Source: Firmicutes bacterium CAG:449
GTDB lineage: Bacteria > Bacillota_I > Bacilli_A > RFN20 > CAG-449
Assembly: GCA_000432895.1 (NCBI GenBank)
Contig: FR889375.1
Coordinates: forward strand, 1,171 to 6,902
DNA: 5,732 nucleotides
Reading direction: 5' to 3'
The notes beneath the pieces are model-generated. The model saw nothing but the letters and a program-made list of their open reading frames with translations. It was not told the DNA's origin and did not search any database. The translations under genes were made by a program, and so were the position numbers. Below are positions 1 to 5,732 of this stretch, piece after piece. Every line of letters begins with the position of its first letter. Positions within the stretch are counted from its first letter, which is position 1.

Positions 1-487
1 CACAAAAGAAGTTGCTACTTGGAAAGATAAAGCATATCGTACAGTAGCAGATTGTGATAATCTAAGAAAATCTTACGAAAAAGATCATCAAACAATGGTT
101 AAGTATCGTGGGCAACCTTTTGTAGAAAAACTTCTACCAACACTTGATTCATTTTATCTCGTATTAAAAGTTGTTCCTGAAGATCAAATGCTTAAAAATT
201 ATCTTGCAGGGTTTGACATGATTTATAAATCAATGATTCAAGCTCTTGAAAGTGAAGGTGTAAAGCAACTTATACCTAATAAAGATGTTGAATTTGATCC
301 AACAATAATGCAAGCAATTGATGTTCAAGAAGGCACAAAAGATAATCTTGTTATAGAAGTCTCTAAACCAGGATATATGCTTAGAGATCGCTTAGTTAGA
401 CCAGCAATGGTTGTTGTATCCAAAGTAAAAGAAAAATCAAAAGATGATTCAAAATCTAATGAAGAATTAGAAGAAAAAGGAGAATAA
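1..487 (+). CDS. grpE: GrpE, nucleotide exchange factor of DnaK (5' truncated by window edge)
   Basis: GrpE is the cytoplasmic dimeric co-chaperone that releases ADP from DnaK so that ATP can rebind and the client is let go. The open frame is already in progress at the left edge (first full codon at base 2), so the first Met at 95 is internal and the true start lies outside. 161 residues are visible. The first ~45 hold the end of the long dimerising helix, with the family pattern WKDKAYRTVADCDNLRKS, followed by the four-helix-bundle region (FVEKLLPTLDSF). The C-terminal beta domain that contacts the DnaK ATPase lobe is complete: GV near visible residue 83, EFDPTIMQAI, then GYMLRDRLVRPAMVVVSK. 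A charged Lys/Glu/Ser tail follows. The stop is six bases before dnaK, and the dnaK ribosome binding site lies inside the last grpE codons, so the two genes are co-transcribed. The identification is firm; only the N-terminus is missing. Confidence 0.95.
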   Translation, partial: TKEVATWKDKAYRTVADCDNLRKSYEKDHQTMVKYRGQPFVEKLLPTLDSFYLVLKVVPEDQMLKNYLAGFDMIYKSMIQALESEGVKQLIPNKDVEFDPTIMQAIDVQEGTKDNLVIEVSKPGYMLRDRLVRPAMVVVSKVKEKSKDDSKSNEELEEKGE

Positions 488-493
488 AATATT

Positions 494-1240
494 ATGGCAA
501 AAGAAATTATTATTGGTATCGATTTAGGTACTACAAACTCAGTTGTATCTTATATGCAACCTGATGGAAAAGTTAAAGTTATTCCAAACCCAGAAGGACC
601 TAACACAACTCCTTCAGTAGTTTCATTTAAACCTGATGGGGAAGAAATTGTTGGTTTTGCTGCAAAAAGAATGCTTTTAACAAACCCTGATACAGTTGCT
701 TCTATTAAAAGAAAAATGGGAACAAATGAAAAAGTTCATATTGCTTGTTTAAATAAAGATTTTACTCCACAAGAAATCTCAGCTAAGATTCTTGCATATA
801 TGAAGAAATATGCTGAAGATAATTTAGGTCAAAAGATTTCTAAAGCTGTTATTACTGTCCCTGCATACTTTAATGATGCTCAAAGACAAGCTACTAAAGA
901 TGCTGGCCAAATCGCTGGTCTTGATGTCGTAAGAATTATTTCTGAACCTACTGCAGCTGCTCTTGCTTATGGTGAAGATAACAATAAATCACAAAAAATC
1001 TTAGTTTATGATTTAGGTGGTGGTACATTTGATGTTTCTATTCTTGATATTGGTGATGGCACATTTGAAGTTATTTCCACAGCTGGTGATTCTCACTTAG
1101 GTGGTGATGATTGGGATAATGCTTTAGGTCAATATATTTTAAGCGAAATCAAGCGTCAATATAATCTTGATTTAACTAATGATAAAATGGCTATGCAAAG
1201 AATTAAAGATGGCTATGCAAAGAATAAAAGAAGAAGCTGA
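494..1240 (+). CDS. dnaK: DnaK (Hsp70), N-terminal fragment ended by a frameshift
   Basis: This is the first part of the Hsp70 ATPase domain. An AAGGAG at 477-482 supports the ATG. Visible motifs are phosphate-1 GIDLGTTN (residues 8-15), VPAYFNDAQRQATKDAG (122-138), EPTAAALAYG (151-160), phosphate-2 DLGGGTFD (173-180) and HLGGDDWD (201-208). The segment around residues 75-95 is short, as in Gram-positive DnaK proteins, and lacks the insertion typical of proteobacteria. The protein reads as normal DnaK to residue 238 (KMAMQRIK). It then enters the second copy of a 22-bp duplication in the wrong frame, adds ten unrelated residues (DGYAKNKRRS) and stops at TGA 1238-1240. As written, 248 residues would be made, lacking the adenosine-binding motif, the rest of lobe II and the whole substrate-binding domain, so it could not act as a chaperone. 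The family assignment is certain; whether the break is real is not. Confidence 0.93.
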   Translation: MAKEIIIGIDLGTTNSVVSYMQPDGKVKVIPNPEGPNTTPSVVSFKPDGEEIVGFAAKRMLLTNPDTVASIKRKMGTNEKVHIACLNKDFTPQEISAKILAYMKKYAEDNLGQKISKAVITVPAYFNDAQRQATKDAGQIAGLDVVRIISEPTAAALAYGEDNNKSQKILVYDLGGGTFDVSILDIGDGTFEVISTAGDSHLGGDDWDNALGQYILSEIKRQYNLDLTNDKMAMQRIKDGYAKNKRRS

Positions 1241-2333
1241 AAAAGCAAAGATTTCTTTATCAAGCCAATTACAAGTTACAATTTCTCTTCCATTCTTAGC
1301 TATGACTTCTACAGGTCCTGTTAACTTTGAAACATCCTTAACAAGAGCTAAATTCCAAGAATTAACTAGAGATTTACTTCGTAGAACTGAAGAACCAGTA
1401 AGACGTGCTTTACAAGATGCAAAATTATCAAATTCACAAATTGATGAAGTCTTATTAATTGGTGGTTCAACAAGAATGCCTGCTGTTGTTGATTTAGTTA
1501 AACAATTAACAGGTAAACAACCTAATATGTCAATTAACCCTGATGAAGCTGTTTCAATTGGTGCAGCAATTCAAGGTGGTGTCTTATGTGGTGATAAGAA
1601 AGATATCTTACTTCTTGATGTTACTCCTTTAACACTTGGTATTGAAACTATGGGTGGAGTTATGACACCTTTAATTGAAAGAAATACTACAATTCCTACA
1701 ACTAAATCAAATGTCTTCTCTACTGCTGAAGATAATCAACCGGCTGTTGATATTATGGTTTACCAAGGTGAAAGACCAATGGCAAGAGATAATAAATTAC
1801 TTGGTACATTCAAACTTGATGGAATTCGTCCTGCAAGACGTGGTCAACCAAGAATTGAAGTAACATTTAATATTGATGCTAATGGTATTGTTAATGTTAA
1901 AGCTAAAGACTTAGATACTCAAAAAGAACAACAAATTACTATTTCTGGATCTAATGGTCTTTCTAAAGAAGAAATTGATCGTATGGTTAAAGAAGCTGAA
2001 GCAAATAAAGAAGCTGATGATAAGAGAAAAGAAGAAGTTGAAGTTAAAAACAAAGCTGAATCTTTAATTTCTCAAATCGATGCATCTTTAGCTGAAGAAG
2101 GTTCTAAGATGAGCGAAGATCAAAAGAAACAAACTCAACAAATTCGTGATGAATTAAAGACTGCGTTAGATAATAATGATATTGAAACATTAAAGAATAA
2201 AATGAATCAATTAGAGCAAGCAGCAGCAATGGCTCAACAATATCAACAACAAGCTAATGCAAATCCTCAATCAACATCATCTGAAAATAAAGATGATAAT
2301 GTAGTTGATGCAGATTTCACTGAAAAGAAATAA
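1179..2333 (+). CDS. dnaK: DnaK (Hsp70), C-terminal fragment: rest of ATPase domain, linker and substrate-binding domain
   Basis: This frame lies +1 to the N-terminal fragment and overlaps it by 62 bases. The ATG at 1179 is only the first start available. The first ten codons are out-of-frame sequence, and genuine DnaK begins at 1209 (MAMQRIKEEAEKAKISLSS). No ribosome binding site precedes 1179, so independent translation is doubtful. Numbering from 1179, there follow the adenosine motif LIGGSTRMP (93-101), NPDEAVSIGAA (120-130) and the hydrophobic interdomain linker DILLLDVTP (142-150). Next come the beta substrate-binding domain (ERNTTIPTTKS, FNIDANGIVNVKAKD) and the helical lid from about 262. 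The tail is rich in Gln and Ala and ends VVDADFTEKK, a typical disordered DnaK end. Deleting one 22-bp unit joins both fragments into one 605-residue frame, close to the usual length of Gram-positive DnaK. No other damage is seen, which suggests a recent lesion or an artefact rather than an old pseudogene. Confidence 0.92.
   Translation: MIKWLCKELKMAMQRIKEEAEKAKISLSSQLQVTISLPFLAMTSTGPVNFETSLTRAKFQELTRDLLRRTEEPVRRALQDAKLSNSQIDEVLLIGGSTRMPAVVDLVKQLTGKQPNMSINPDEAVSIGAAIQGGVLCGDKKDILLLDVTPLTLGIETMGGVMTPLIERNTTIPTTKSNVFSTAEDNQPAVDIMVYQGERPMARDNKLLGTFKLDGIRPARRGQPRIEVTFNIDANGIVNVKAKDLDTQKEQQITISGSNGLSKEEIDRMVKEAEANKEADDKRKEEVEVKNKAESLISQIDASLAEEGSKMSEDQKKQTQQIRDELKTALDNNDIETLKNKMNQLEQAAAMAQQYQQQANANPQSTSSENKDDNVVDADFTEKK
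1187..1230 (+). repeat. 22-bp tandem duplication in dnaK, source of the frameshift
   Basis: Two head-to-tail units occupy 1187-1208 and 1209-1230. Both begin ATGGCTATGCAAAGAAT and end AAAG, and they differ at one base (T at 1204, A at 1226). In the DnaK frame each unit encodes MAMQRIK plus one base, so 22 bases adds one to the frame. Hsp70 proteins have this segment only once, in the helix leading into KEEAEKAK. The mismatch falls in the third position of an Ile codon (ATT versus ATA) and is silent. Confidence 0.95.
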
Positions 2334-2348
2334 ATTTAAATAAAAATT

Positions 2349-2373
2349 ATGGAGGCCATAAAGTGACCTCCAT
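2349..2373 (+). promoter_or_regulatory. Hairpin in the dnaK-dnaJ intergenic region
   Basis: ATGGAGG (2349-2355) and CCTCCAT (2367-2373) form a perfect 7-bp stem. Past one C/A mismatch it can extend by C-G, A-T and a T-G wobble, closing on a 3-base AAA loop. No run of T follows, so it is not a standard terminator. It sits 20 bases before the dnaJ start and just upstream of the dnaJ ribosome binding site. Hairpins between chaperone genes often act as mRNA-processing or stability elements or partial attenuators that lower dnaJ output relative to dnaK; that role here is inference. The structure itself is read directly from the sequence. Confidence 0.6.
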
Positions 2374-2393
2374 TTATCAAGAAAGGAGCATTT

Positions 2394-3527
2394 ATGGCAG
2401 AAAAAAGAGATCCATATGAAGTGTTAGGTGTAAGTAAATCCGCAAGTGCTGATGAAATTAAATCTGCATATAGAAAACTTGCAAGAAAATATCACCCTGA
2501 TTTAAATAAAGAACCAGGAGCAGAAGAAAAATTTAAAGAAGTCCAAGAGGCTTATGATATTTTATCTGATGCTGATAAAAAAGCAAAATATGATCAATTT
2601 GGTTACGCTGCCTTTGATCCTCAAGCTGGTTTCGGTGGTAATGGTGGATTTGGTGATTTTGGCGATATTGATTTAGGAGATATTTTTGGTTCTTTCTTTG
2701 GTGGAGGTTCACGTAGATCACGTCAAAGTAATGGTCCAGTTAGAGGTGCTGATACTTTAAAAAGAGTAAAAATTTCCTTTATGGATGCAATTAATGGTAA
2801 AAACATTGATTTAGATTTGAATCTTGATGAAAATTGCCCTCATTGTAATGGTACTGGTGCTGATTCTCCTTCTGATATTGATACATGTCCAGATTGCCGA
2901 GGTACAGGTACAGTTAGAAGTGTTCAACAAACTATTTTTGGACAAATGCAGTCACAAAGAACATGTCCTAGATGTAATGGTACTGGTAAGATAATTAAAA
3001 ATAGATGTCATGTTTGTAATGGACGTGGATACACTACCACTAAAAAGACTATTGAAGTTAAAATACCAGCAGGTATTGCTTCTGGTCAACAAATTTGTGT
3101 CCATGGTAAAGGTGAAAGAGGTTCTAATGGAGGACCTAATGGCGATTTATATATTGAAGTAATTGTTGAAGATAGCAAAATCTTTACTCGTGAAGGAAAC
3201 AATATTCACGTTACAAAGACTATTTCTTATCTTGAAGCTATTTTAGGAGCAACTGTTGATGTAGAAACAGTTTATGGAACAGTTTCAGTAGATATTCCGA
3301 GTGGTACTCAACCTGATACAGTTTTAAAATTACGTGGTAAAGGTGTTAAAGATTTAAGATCTTCTGCAATGGGAGATGAATTCTTACATTTAAAGATTGA
3401 AATACCTACTTCTATTACAAAAGATGAACGTGCTCACTTAGAAAAACTTGCTGAATTAAGTGATGTTAAAAACGCTAAAAAAGGTAAAGAAACCATTTTT
3501 GATAAAATAAAAAGAAGCATTAAATAG
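2394..3527 (+). CDS. dnaJ: DnaJ (Hsp40), type I co-chaperone of DnaK
   Basis: DnaJ binds unfolded proteins, hands them to DnaK and stimulates its ATPase in the cytoplasm. At 377 residues it is normal length for a type I Hsp40 and all parts are present. The J domain (about 6-70) carries the essential HPD at 34-36. A Gly/Phe-rich region (about 70-105) includes the DIFGSFFGGG stretch. The zinc-binding domain has four CxxCxGxG repeats starting at Cys148, Cys165, Cys191 and Cys205. The C-terminal peptide-binding domains run from about 216 to 340 (VKIPAGIASGQQ, GDLYIEVIVED, VDIPSGTQPDTVLKLRGKGV). GAAAGGAG at 2381-2388, five bases before the ATG, fixes the start. It lies 60 bases after dnaK with no promoter evident between, so it is the last gene of the grpE-dnaK-dnaJ operon, which a strong terminator ends. 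Unlike dnaK, the frame is intact, arguing that the system is functional in this organism. Confidence 0.97.
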   Translation: MAEKRDPYEVLGVSKSASADEIKSAYRKLARKYHPDLNKEPGAEEKFKEVQEAYDILSDADKKAKYDQFGYAAFDPQAGFGGNGGFGDFGDIDLGDIFGSFFGGGSRRSRQSNGPVRGADTLKRVKISFMDAINGKNIDLDLNLDENCPHCNGTGADSPSDIDTCPDCRGTGTVRSVQQTIFGQMQSQRTCPRCNGTGKIIKNRCHVCNGRGYTTTKKTIEVKIPAGIASGQQICVHGKGERGSNGGPNGDLYIEVIVEDSKIFTREGNNIHVTKTISYLEAILGATVDVETVYGTVSVDIPSGTQPDTVLKLRGKGVKDLRSSAMGDEFLHLKIEIPTSITKDERAHLEKLAELSDVKNAKKGKETIFDKIKRSIK

Positions 3528-3550
3528 ATAAAATCATTTAATAACTTAAT

Positions 3551-3596
3551 AAAATCACTAAAAATTAATTTTTTTGGTGATTTTTTTTGTTTTTTA
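3551..3596 (+). terminator. Rho-independent terminator after dnaJ
   Basis: The left arm at 3551-3564 (AAAATCACTAAAAA) pairs with the right arm at 3571-3584 (TTTTTGGTGATTTT). This gives a 14-bp stem with one T-G wobble and a 6-base loop, TTAATT. Thymine runs follow at 3581-3588 and 3590-3595. It begins 23 bases after the dnaJ stop and separates the chaperone operon from mgtE. Because the left arm starts in A residues, the element might also work in the other direction, though no gene faces it within the window. Confidence 0.9.
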
Positions 3597-3635
3597 AAGT
3601 TTTTTTATTTAATTGAGTGTAAAATACCTTTGAAG

Positions 3636-3641
3636 AGGAGG
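3636..3641 (+). promoter_or_regulatory. Ribosome binding site that sets the mgtE start
   Basis: A perfect AGGAGG lies nine bases before the ATG at 3651. The same frame is open back to a TTG at 3630, but that codon lies upstream of the AGGAGG and would translate it as MKRRNNK, with no ribosome binding site of its own. The ATG is therefore the better start. Confidence 0.85.
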
Positions 3642-3650
3642 AATAATAAA

Positions 3651-5036
3651 ATGGAACAATTTGTTGAAGAAATTTTAGCAATTATTAAGTCAAAAAAGAC
3701 TTTAAAAGAAAAGCGAAAATTATTACAAAAATATCATGAAAATGATATTGCCGAGGTTATTCCTCATTTGTCTGAAAAAGAAAAAAATGATTTATTTAAA
3801 ATCTTAAATGATGAAGATTTGTCTGAAGTTATTTCTTATGCTGATGATGCTGATAAAGTTATTGATGGATTAAATAATGATGAAGTTGCTGATATTCTTG
3901 AAGATATGGATTCAGATGATGCTGTTGATATTCTTGAAGATATGGATGATAAAGATCGTAATGATGTTTTATCTAAAATGGAAGATGAAGCTCGTGAAGA
4001 TGCAACAATGATTTTATCTTATCCAGAAGATAGTATCGGTCGTTTAATGACAACTAACTATATAGTTATTAATAAAGATGACACTATTACTTCAGCAATG
4101 AAAAAATTAATTAAACAATCTGGTGAGAATGATAATATTACAACAATTTTTGTAGTTGATGATAATGAAAAATATTATGGAGCAGTTGATTTAAAAGATT
4201 TAATTAGAGCTAGAAAAGAAACTTCACTTGAAGATATCACTGTTACTAATTATCCTTGTGTTAATGCAAATAGTAAATCTAGTGAAGTATATCAAGATGT
4301 AATTGATTATGGTGAAGATATTATTCCAGTTGTTGATGATAATGATATTTTAATTGGAGCATTAACCGCTCATGACTTAGTTGAAGTTATTGATAATGAA
4401 AAAAATGAAGATTATCAAAAATTCGCTGCTATTAATGGTAATGTTGATCTTGATTCAAGTGTTTTTACCTCTATTAAAAAAAGAGCACCTTGGCTTATTT
4501 TATTATTATTCTTAGGCTTTGTTGTATCTATTTTGTTATCTAGTTTTAGTAATGTTATATCCGCTTTAACAACTATGGTTTTCTTTCAATCAGTTGTTTT
4601 AGATATGGCTGGTAATGCTGGAACTCAATCATTGGCGGTTACAATTAGAGTTTTATCTGATGAAGACGTTGATAAAAAATTAATTAGAAGATTATTTTTT
4701 AAAGAAATTAAAGTTGGATTTACTAATGGTTTAATTTTAGGATTAATTGCTTTTGTTTCTTCATTTTTATATTTAATTATATTTAAAATGCCACTTTCTA
4801 ATGGAGGGACTTTTTCTTATCTTAATAGTCTTTATGGAGCGGGTATTATTGGTTTTGCTTTACTTGTTTCTATGACTTTATCTTCTTCGATTGGTACTTT
4901 AATTCCAATGTTTTTTCATTCAATTCACGTAGATCCAGCTGTTGCATCTGGACCATTAATTACAACTTTAAATGATCTAGTGGCAGTAACAGTTTATTAT
5001 GGATTAAGTTATATATTATTAATGCAATTAATATGA
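3651..5036 (+). CDS. mgtE: MgtE-family Mg2+ channel/transporter
   Basis: MgtE is a dimeric inner-membrane channel for Mg2+ (and some other divalent ions) that closes when its cytosolic domains bind Mg2+. The protein has 461 residues from the ATG chosen by the AGGAGG, close to the usual ~450. A soluble, very acidic N-domain of stacked helices (about 1-125) contains two copies of DILEDMD. A CBS pair follows at about 126-186 and 193-250 (TTIFVVDDNEKYYGAVDLKDL; IIPVVDDNDILIGALTAHDL). A connecting helix leads to five predicted membrane helices, roughly 281-299, 302-320, 355-377, 393-415 and 432-458. The family signature GNAGTQS (321-327) and DPAVASGPLITTLNDL (428-443) are present. Asp442 sits where the family has its pore Mg2+-binding Asp. 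The 122-base gap after dnaJ is mostly terminator, leaving no room for a full M-box riboswitch, so control is likely at the protein level. The stop overlaps the next gene. Confidence 0.95.
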   Translation: MEQFVEEILAIIKSKKTLKEKRKLLQKYHENDIAEVIPHLSEKEKNDLFKILNDEDLSEVISYADDADKVIDGLNNDEVADILEDMDSDDAVDILEDMDDKDRNDVLSKMEDEAREDATMILSYPEDSIGRLMTTNYIVINKDDTITSAMKKLIKQSGENDNITTIFVVDDNEKYYGAVDLKDLIRARKETSLEDITVTNYPCVNANSKSSEVYQDVIDYGEDIIPVVDDNDILIGALTAHDLVEVIDNEKNEDYQKFAAINGNVDLDSSVFTSIKKRAPWLILLLFLGFVVSILLSSFSNVISALTTMVFFQSVVLDMAGNAGTQSLAVTIRVLSDEDVDKKLIRRLFFKEIKVGFTNGLILGLIAFVSSFLYLIIFKMPLSNGGTFSYLNSLYGAGIIGFALLVSMTLSSSIGTLIPMFFHSIHVDPAVASGPLITTLNDLVAVTVYYGLSYILLMQLI

Positions 5037-5732
5037 AATTTTTATTTTTTGATATTGAATGTTCTAATTGCTTTAATAATATTGGAAAAATGTGTGAATT
5101 TGGCTATGTTTTAACTGATGAAAAATTTAATATAATTACTAAAAATTGCTATGTAATGAGTCCAGGTAAAGGACGAGATAATAGATTTAAATTAAGAAAT
5201 AGAAAAAATCAAATTGATATAGATTTAGCTTACGAAGAAGAATATTATTATCAACAAGATGAATTTGATAAATACTATGATAAAATAAAAAAATTACTTG
5301 AAGATAATGATACAATTTGTTTTGCTTGGGCAAGTGAAAATGATATGAAGTATTTATGTGATTCTTGCTTTCGATATCATAAAAATAAATACAAATATAC
5401 TTGCTATGATGTACAAAAAATTGCTTATAATTATTTAAATAATAATAAAAGTGGTCATTTAAAAGATATATGTAATAAAATTGTTGGTAAAGATTCAACT
5501 ATTAAATTACAAGAACATTTATCTAGAGATGACGCTATAATGACTTTATTAATATTAAAACAAATTTGCTTTTTAGAGAATATTAGTTCCTTAGAATATT
5601 TAAATAAATGTCAATATGCAAAATTACATTCAACTAATTTAGAAATAAAAATTAAGAAAAACAGTTTAAAAAAAGATAATCATAAATTAATTAATGAAAC
5701 AGTTTTACTTGATAAAGAATTAATCAAATTAA
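5033..5732 (+). CDS. DEDDh-family 3'-5' exonuclease, C-terminus cut by window edge
   Basis: An uninterrupted frame of 233 codons starts at the ATG overlapping the mgtE stop (ATGA) and is still open at the right edge. The N-terminal ~180 residues show the DnaQ-like exonuclease motifs: Exo I FFDIE (Asp7, Glu9), Exo II ENDMKYL (Asp104), and Exo III HLSRDDA with His162 and Asp167 spaced H-x4-D. Together these are the five DEDDh metal-binding and catalytic residues. The family removes nucleotides from the 3' end of DNA or RNA; which substrate is used here cannot be told. It is not the polymerase III epsilon subunit or PolC by context, and I assign no gene symbol. Residues ~183-233 are Lys/Asn-rich and start an unrecognised C-terminal region. 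It has 11 cysteines, including CSNC (10-13) and CDSC (109-112), many for a cytoplasmic protein. It is visibly more AT-rich than the chaperone genes. No ribosome binding site is seen, so translation probably depends on mgtE. Confidence 0.85.
   Translation, partial: MKFLFFDIECSNCFNNIGKMCEFGYVLTDEKFNIITKNCYVMSPGKGRDNRFKLRNRKNQIDIDLAYEEEYYYQQDEFDKYYDKIKKLLEDNDTICFAWASENDMKYLCDSCFRYHKNKYKYTCYDVQKIAYNYLNNNKSGHLKDICNKIVGKDSTIKLQEHLSRDDAIMTLLILKQICFLENISSLEYLNKCQYAKLHSTNLEIKIKKNSLKKDNHKLINETVLLDKELIKL

Noticed and set aside
1..494. CIRCE operator (TTAGCACTC-N9-GAGTGCTAA) for HrcA control of the chaperone operon
   Set aside because: No such inverted repeat is seen anywhere in the window. The operon promoter would lie upstream of the left edge.
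1179..1240. Programmed ribosomal frameshifting to make full-length DnaK
   Set aside because: A +1 shift in the overlap would give a 612-residue protein, but there is no recognisable slippery site or stimulatory structure, only 4-base A runs. DnaK is not known to be made this way, and the duplicated segment explains the shift fully.
1238..1240. TGA read as Trp (Mycoplasma code), which would remove the dnaK stop
   Set aside because: Reading through would not restore the DnaK frame, which continues in +1. TGG is used for Trp, and TGA ends mgtE at the expected place.
1675..1863. 62-codon plus-strand frame inside dnaK
   Set aside because: It overlaps the well-conserved substrate-binding domain in another frame and has no recognisable features.
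2533..2721. 62-codon minus-strand reading frame inside dnaJ
   Set aside because: It lies opposite the J domain and Gly/Phe region of a clearly real gene, has a low-complexity His/Gln/Asn composition and no ribosome binding site; it is a shadow.
3597..3650. Promoter for mgtE (TAAAAT at 3620-3625)
   Set aside because: A promoter is expected after the strong terminator and TAAAAT is a fair -10, but no convincing -35 lies 16-18 bases upstream, and such hexamers are common in this AT-rich sequence.
3528..3650. M-box Mg2+ riboswitch upstream of mgtE
   Set aside because: Only 122 bases separate dnaJ and mgtE, and about 46 of them are the dnaJ terminator; the remainder is too short and shows no M-box-like conserved pairing.
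5187..5498. 103-codon minus-strand reading frame rich in Tyr, Phe and His
   Set aside because: It is the complement of the AT-rich exonuclease gene, whose plus-strand frame carries all DEDDh motifs; the composition is what antisense AT-rich coding DNA gives.

Overview
The window is an AT-rich stretch, visibly about 30% G+C or less, with A/T-ending codons throughout. It carries the end of a heat-shock chaperone operon (grpE-dnaK-dnaJ) followed by a separate unit made of the magnesium transporter gene mgtE and a DEDDh-family exonuclease gene that runs off the right edge. Several things point to a low-GC Bacillota/Bacilli lineage, perhaps one of the gut Erysipelotrichia- or RF39-like or Mollicutes-related groups. 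These are the gene order, the short Gram-positive form of DnaK (without the extra segment found in proteobacterial DnaK), strong AGGAG-type ribosome binding sites and the extreme A+T content. TGA acts as a normal stop (mgtE ends in TGA) and Trp is encoded by TGG, so this is not a Mycoplasma-type code. The lineage is an inference; no species can be named.

Layout, all on the + strand: 1-487 is the 3' part of grpE. 494-2333 is dnaK, broken into two overlapping reading frames by a 22-bp near-perfect tandem duplication at 1187-1230. 2349-2373 is an intergenic hairpin. 2394-3527 is an intact dnaJ. 3551-3596 is a strong intrinsic terminator closing the chaperone operon. 3651-5036 is mgtE. 5033 to the end is a partial exonuclease gene whose start codon overlaps the mgtE stop (ATGA).

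DnaK, DnaJ and GrpE form one folding machine: DnaJ delivers clients and triggers ATP hydrolysis by DnaK, and GrpE swaps ADP for ATP. The promoter, and any HrcA/CIRCE control, would lie upstream of this window. MgtE is a Mg2+-gated Mg2+ channel of the cell membrane. The exonuclease is probably translated by coupling to mgtE, and the sequence shows no functional link between the two.

Nothing here looks like a new biological system. The most notable observation is the dnaK lesion. Removing one 22-bp copy restores a perfect 605-residue DnaK, and the single mismatch between the copies is synonymous. That pattern fits either a real slippage duplication or two strain variants joined by the assembler; the latter is my preferred reading, but raw reads are needed to decide.
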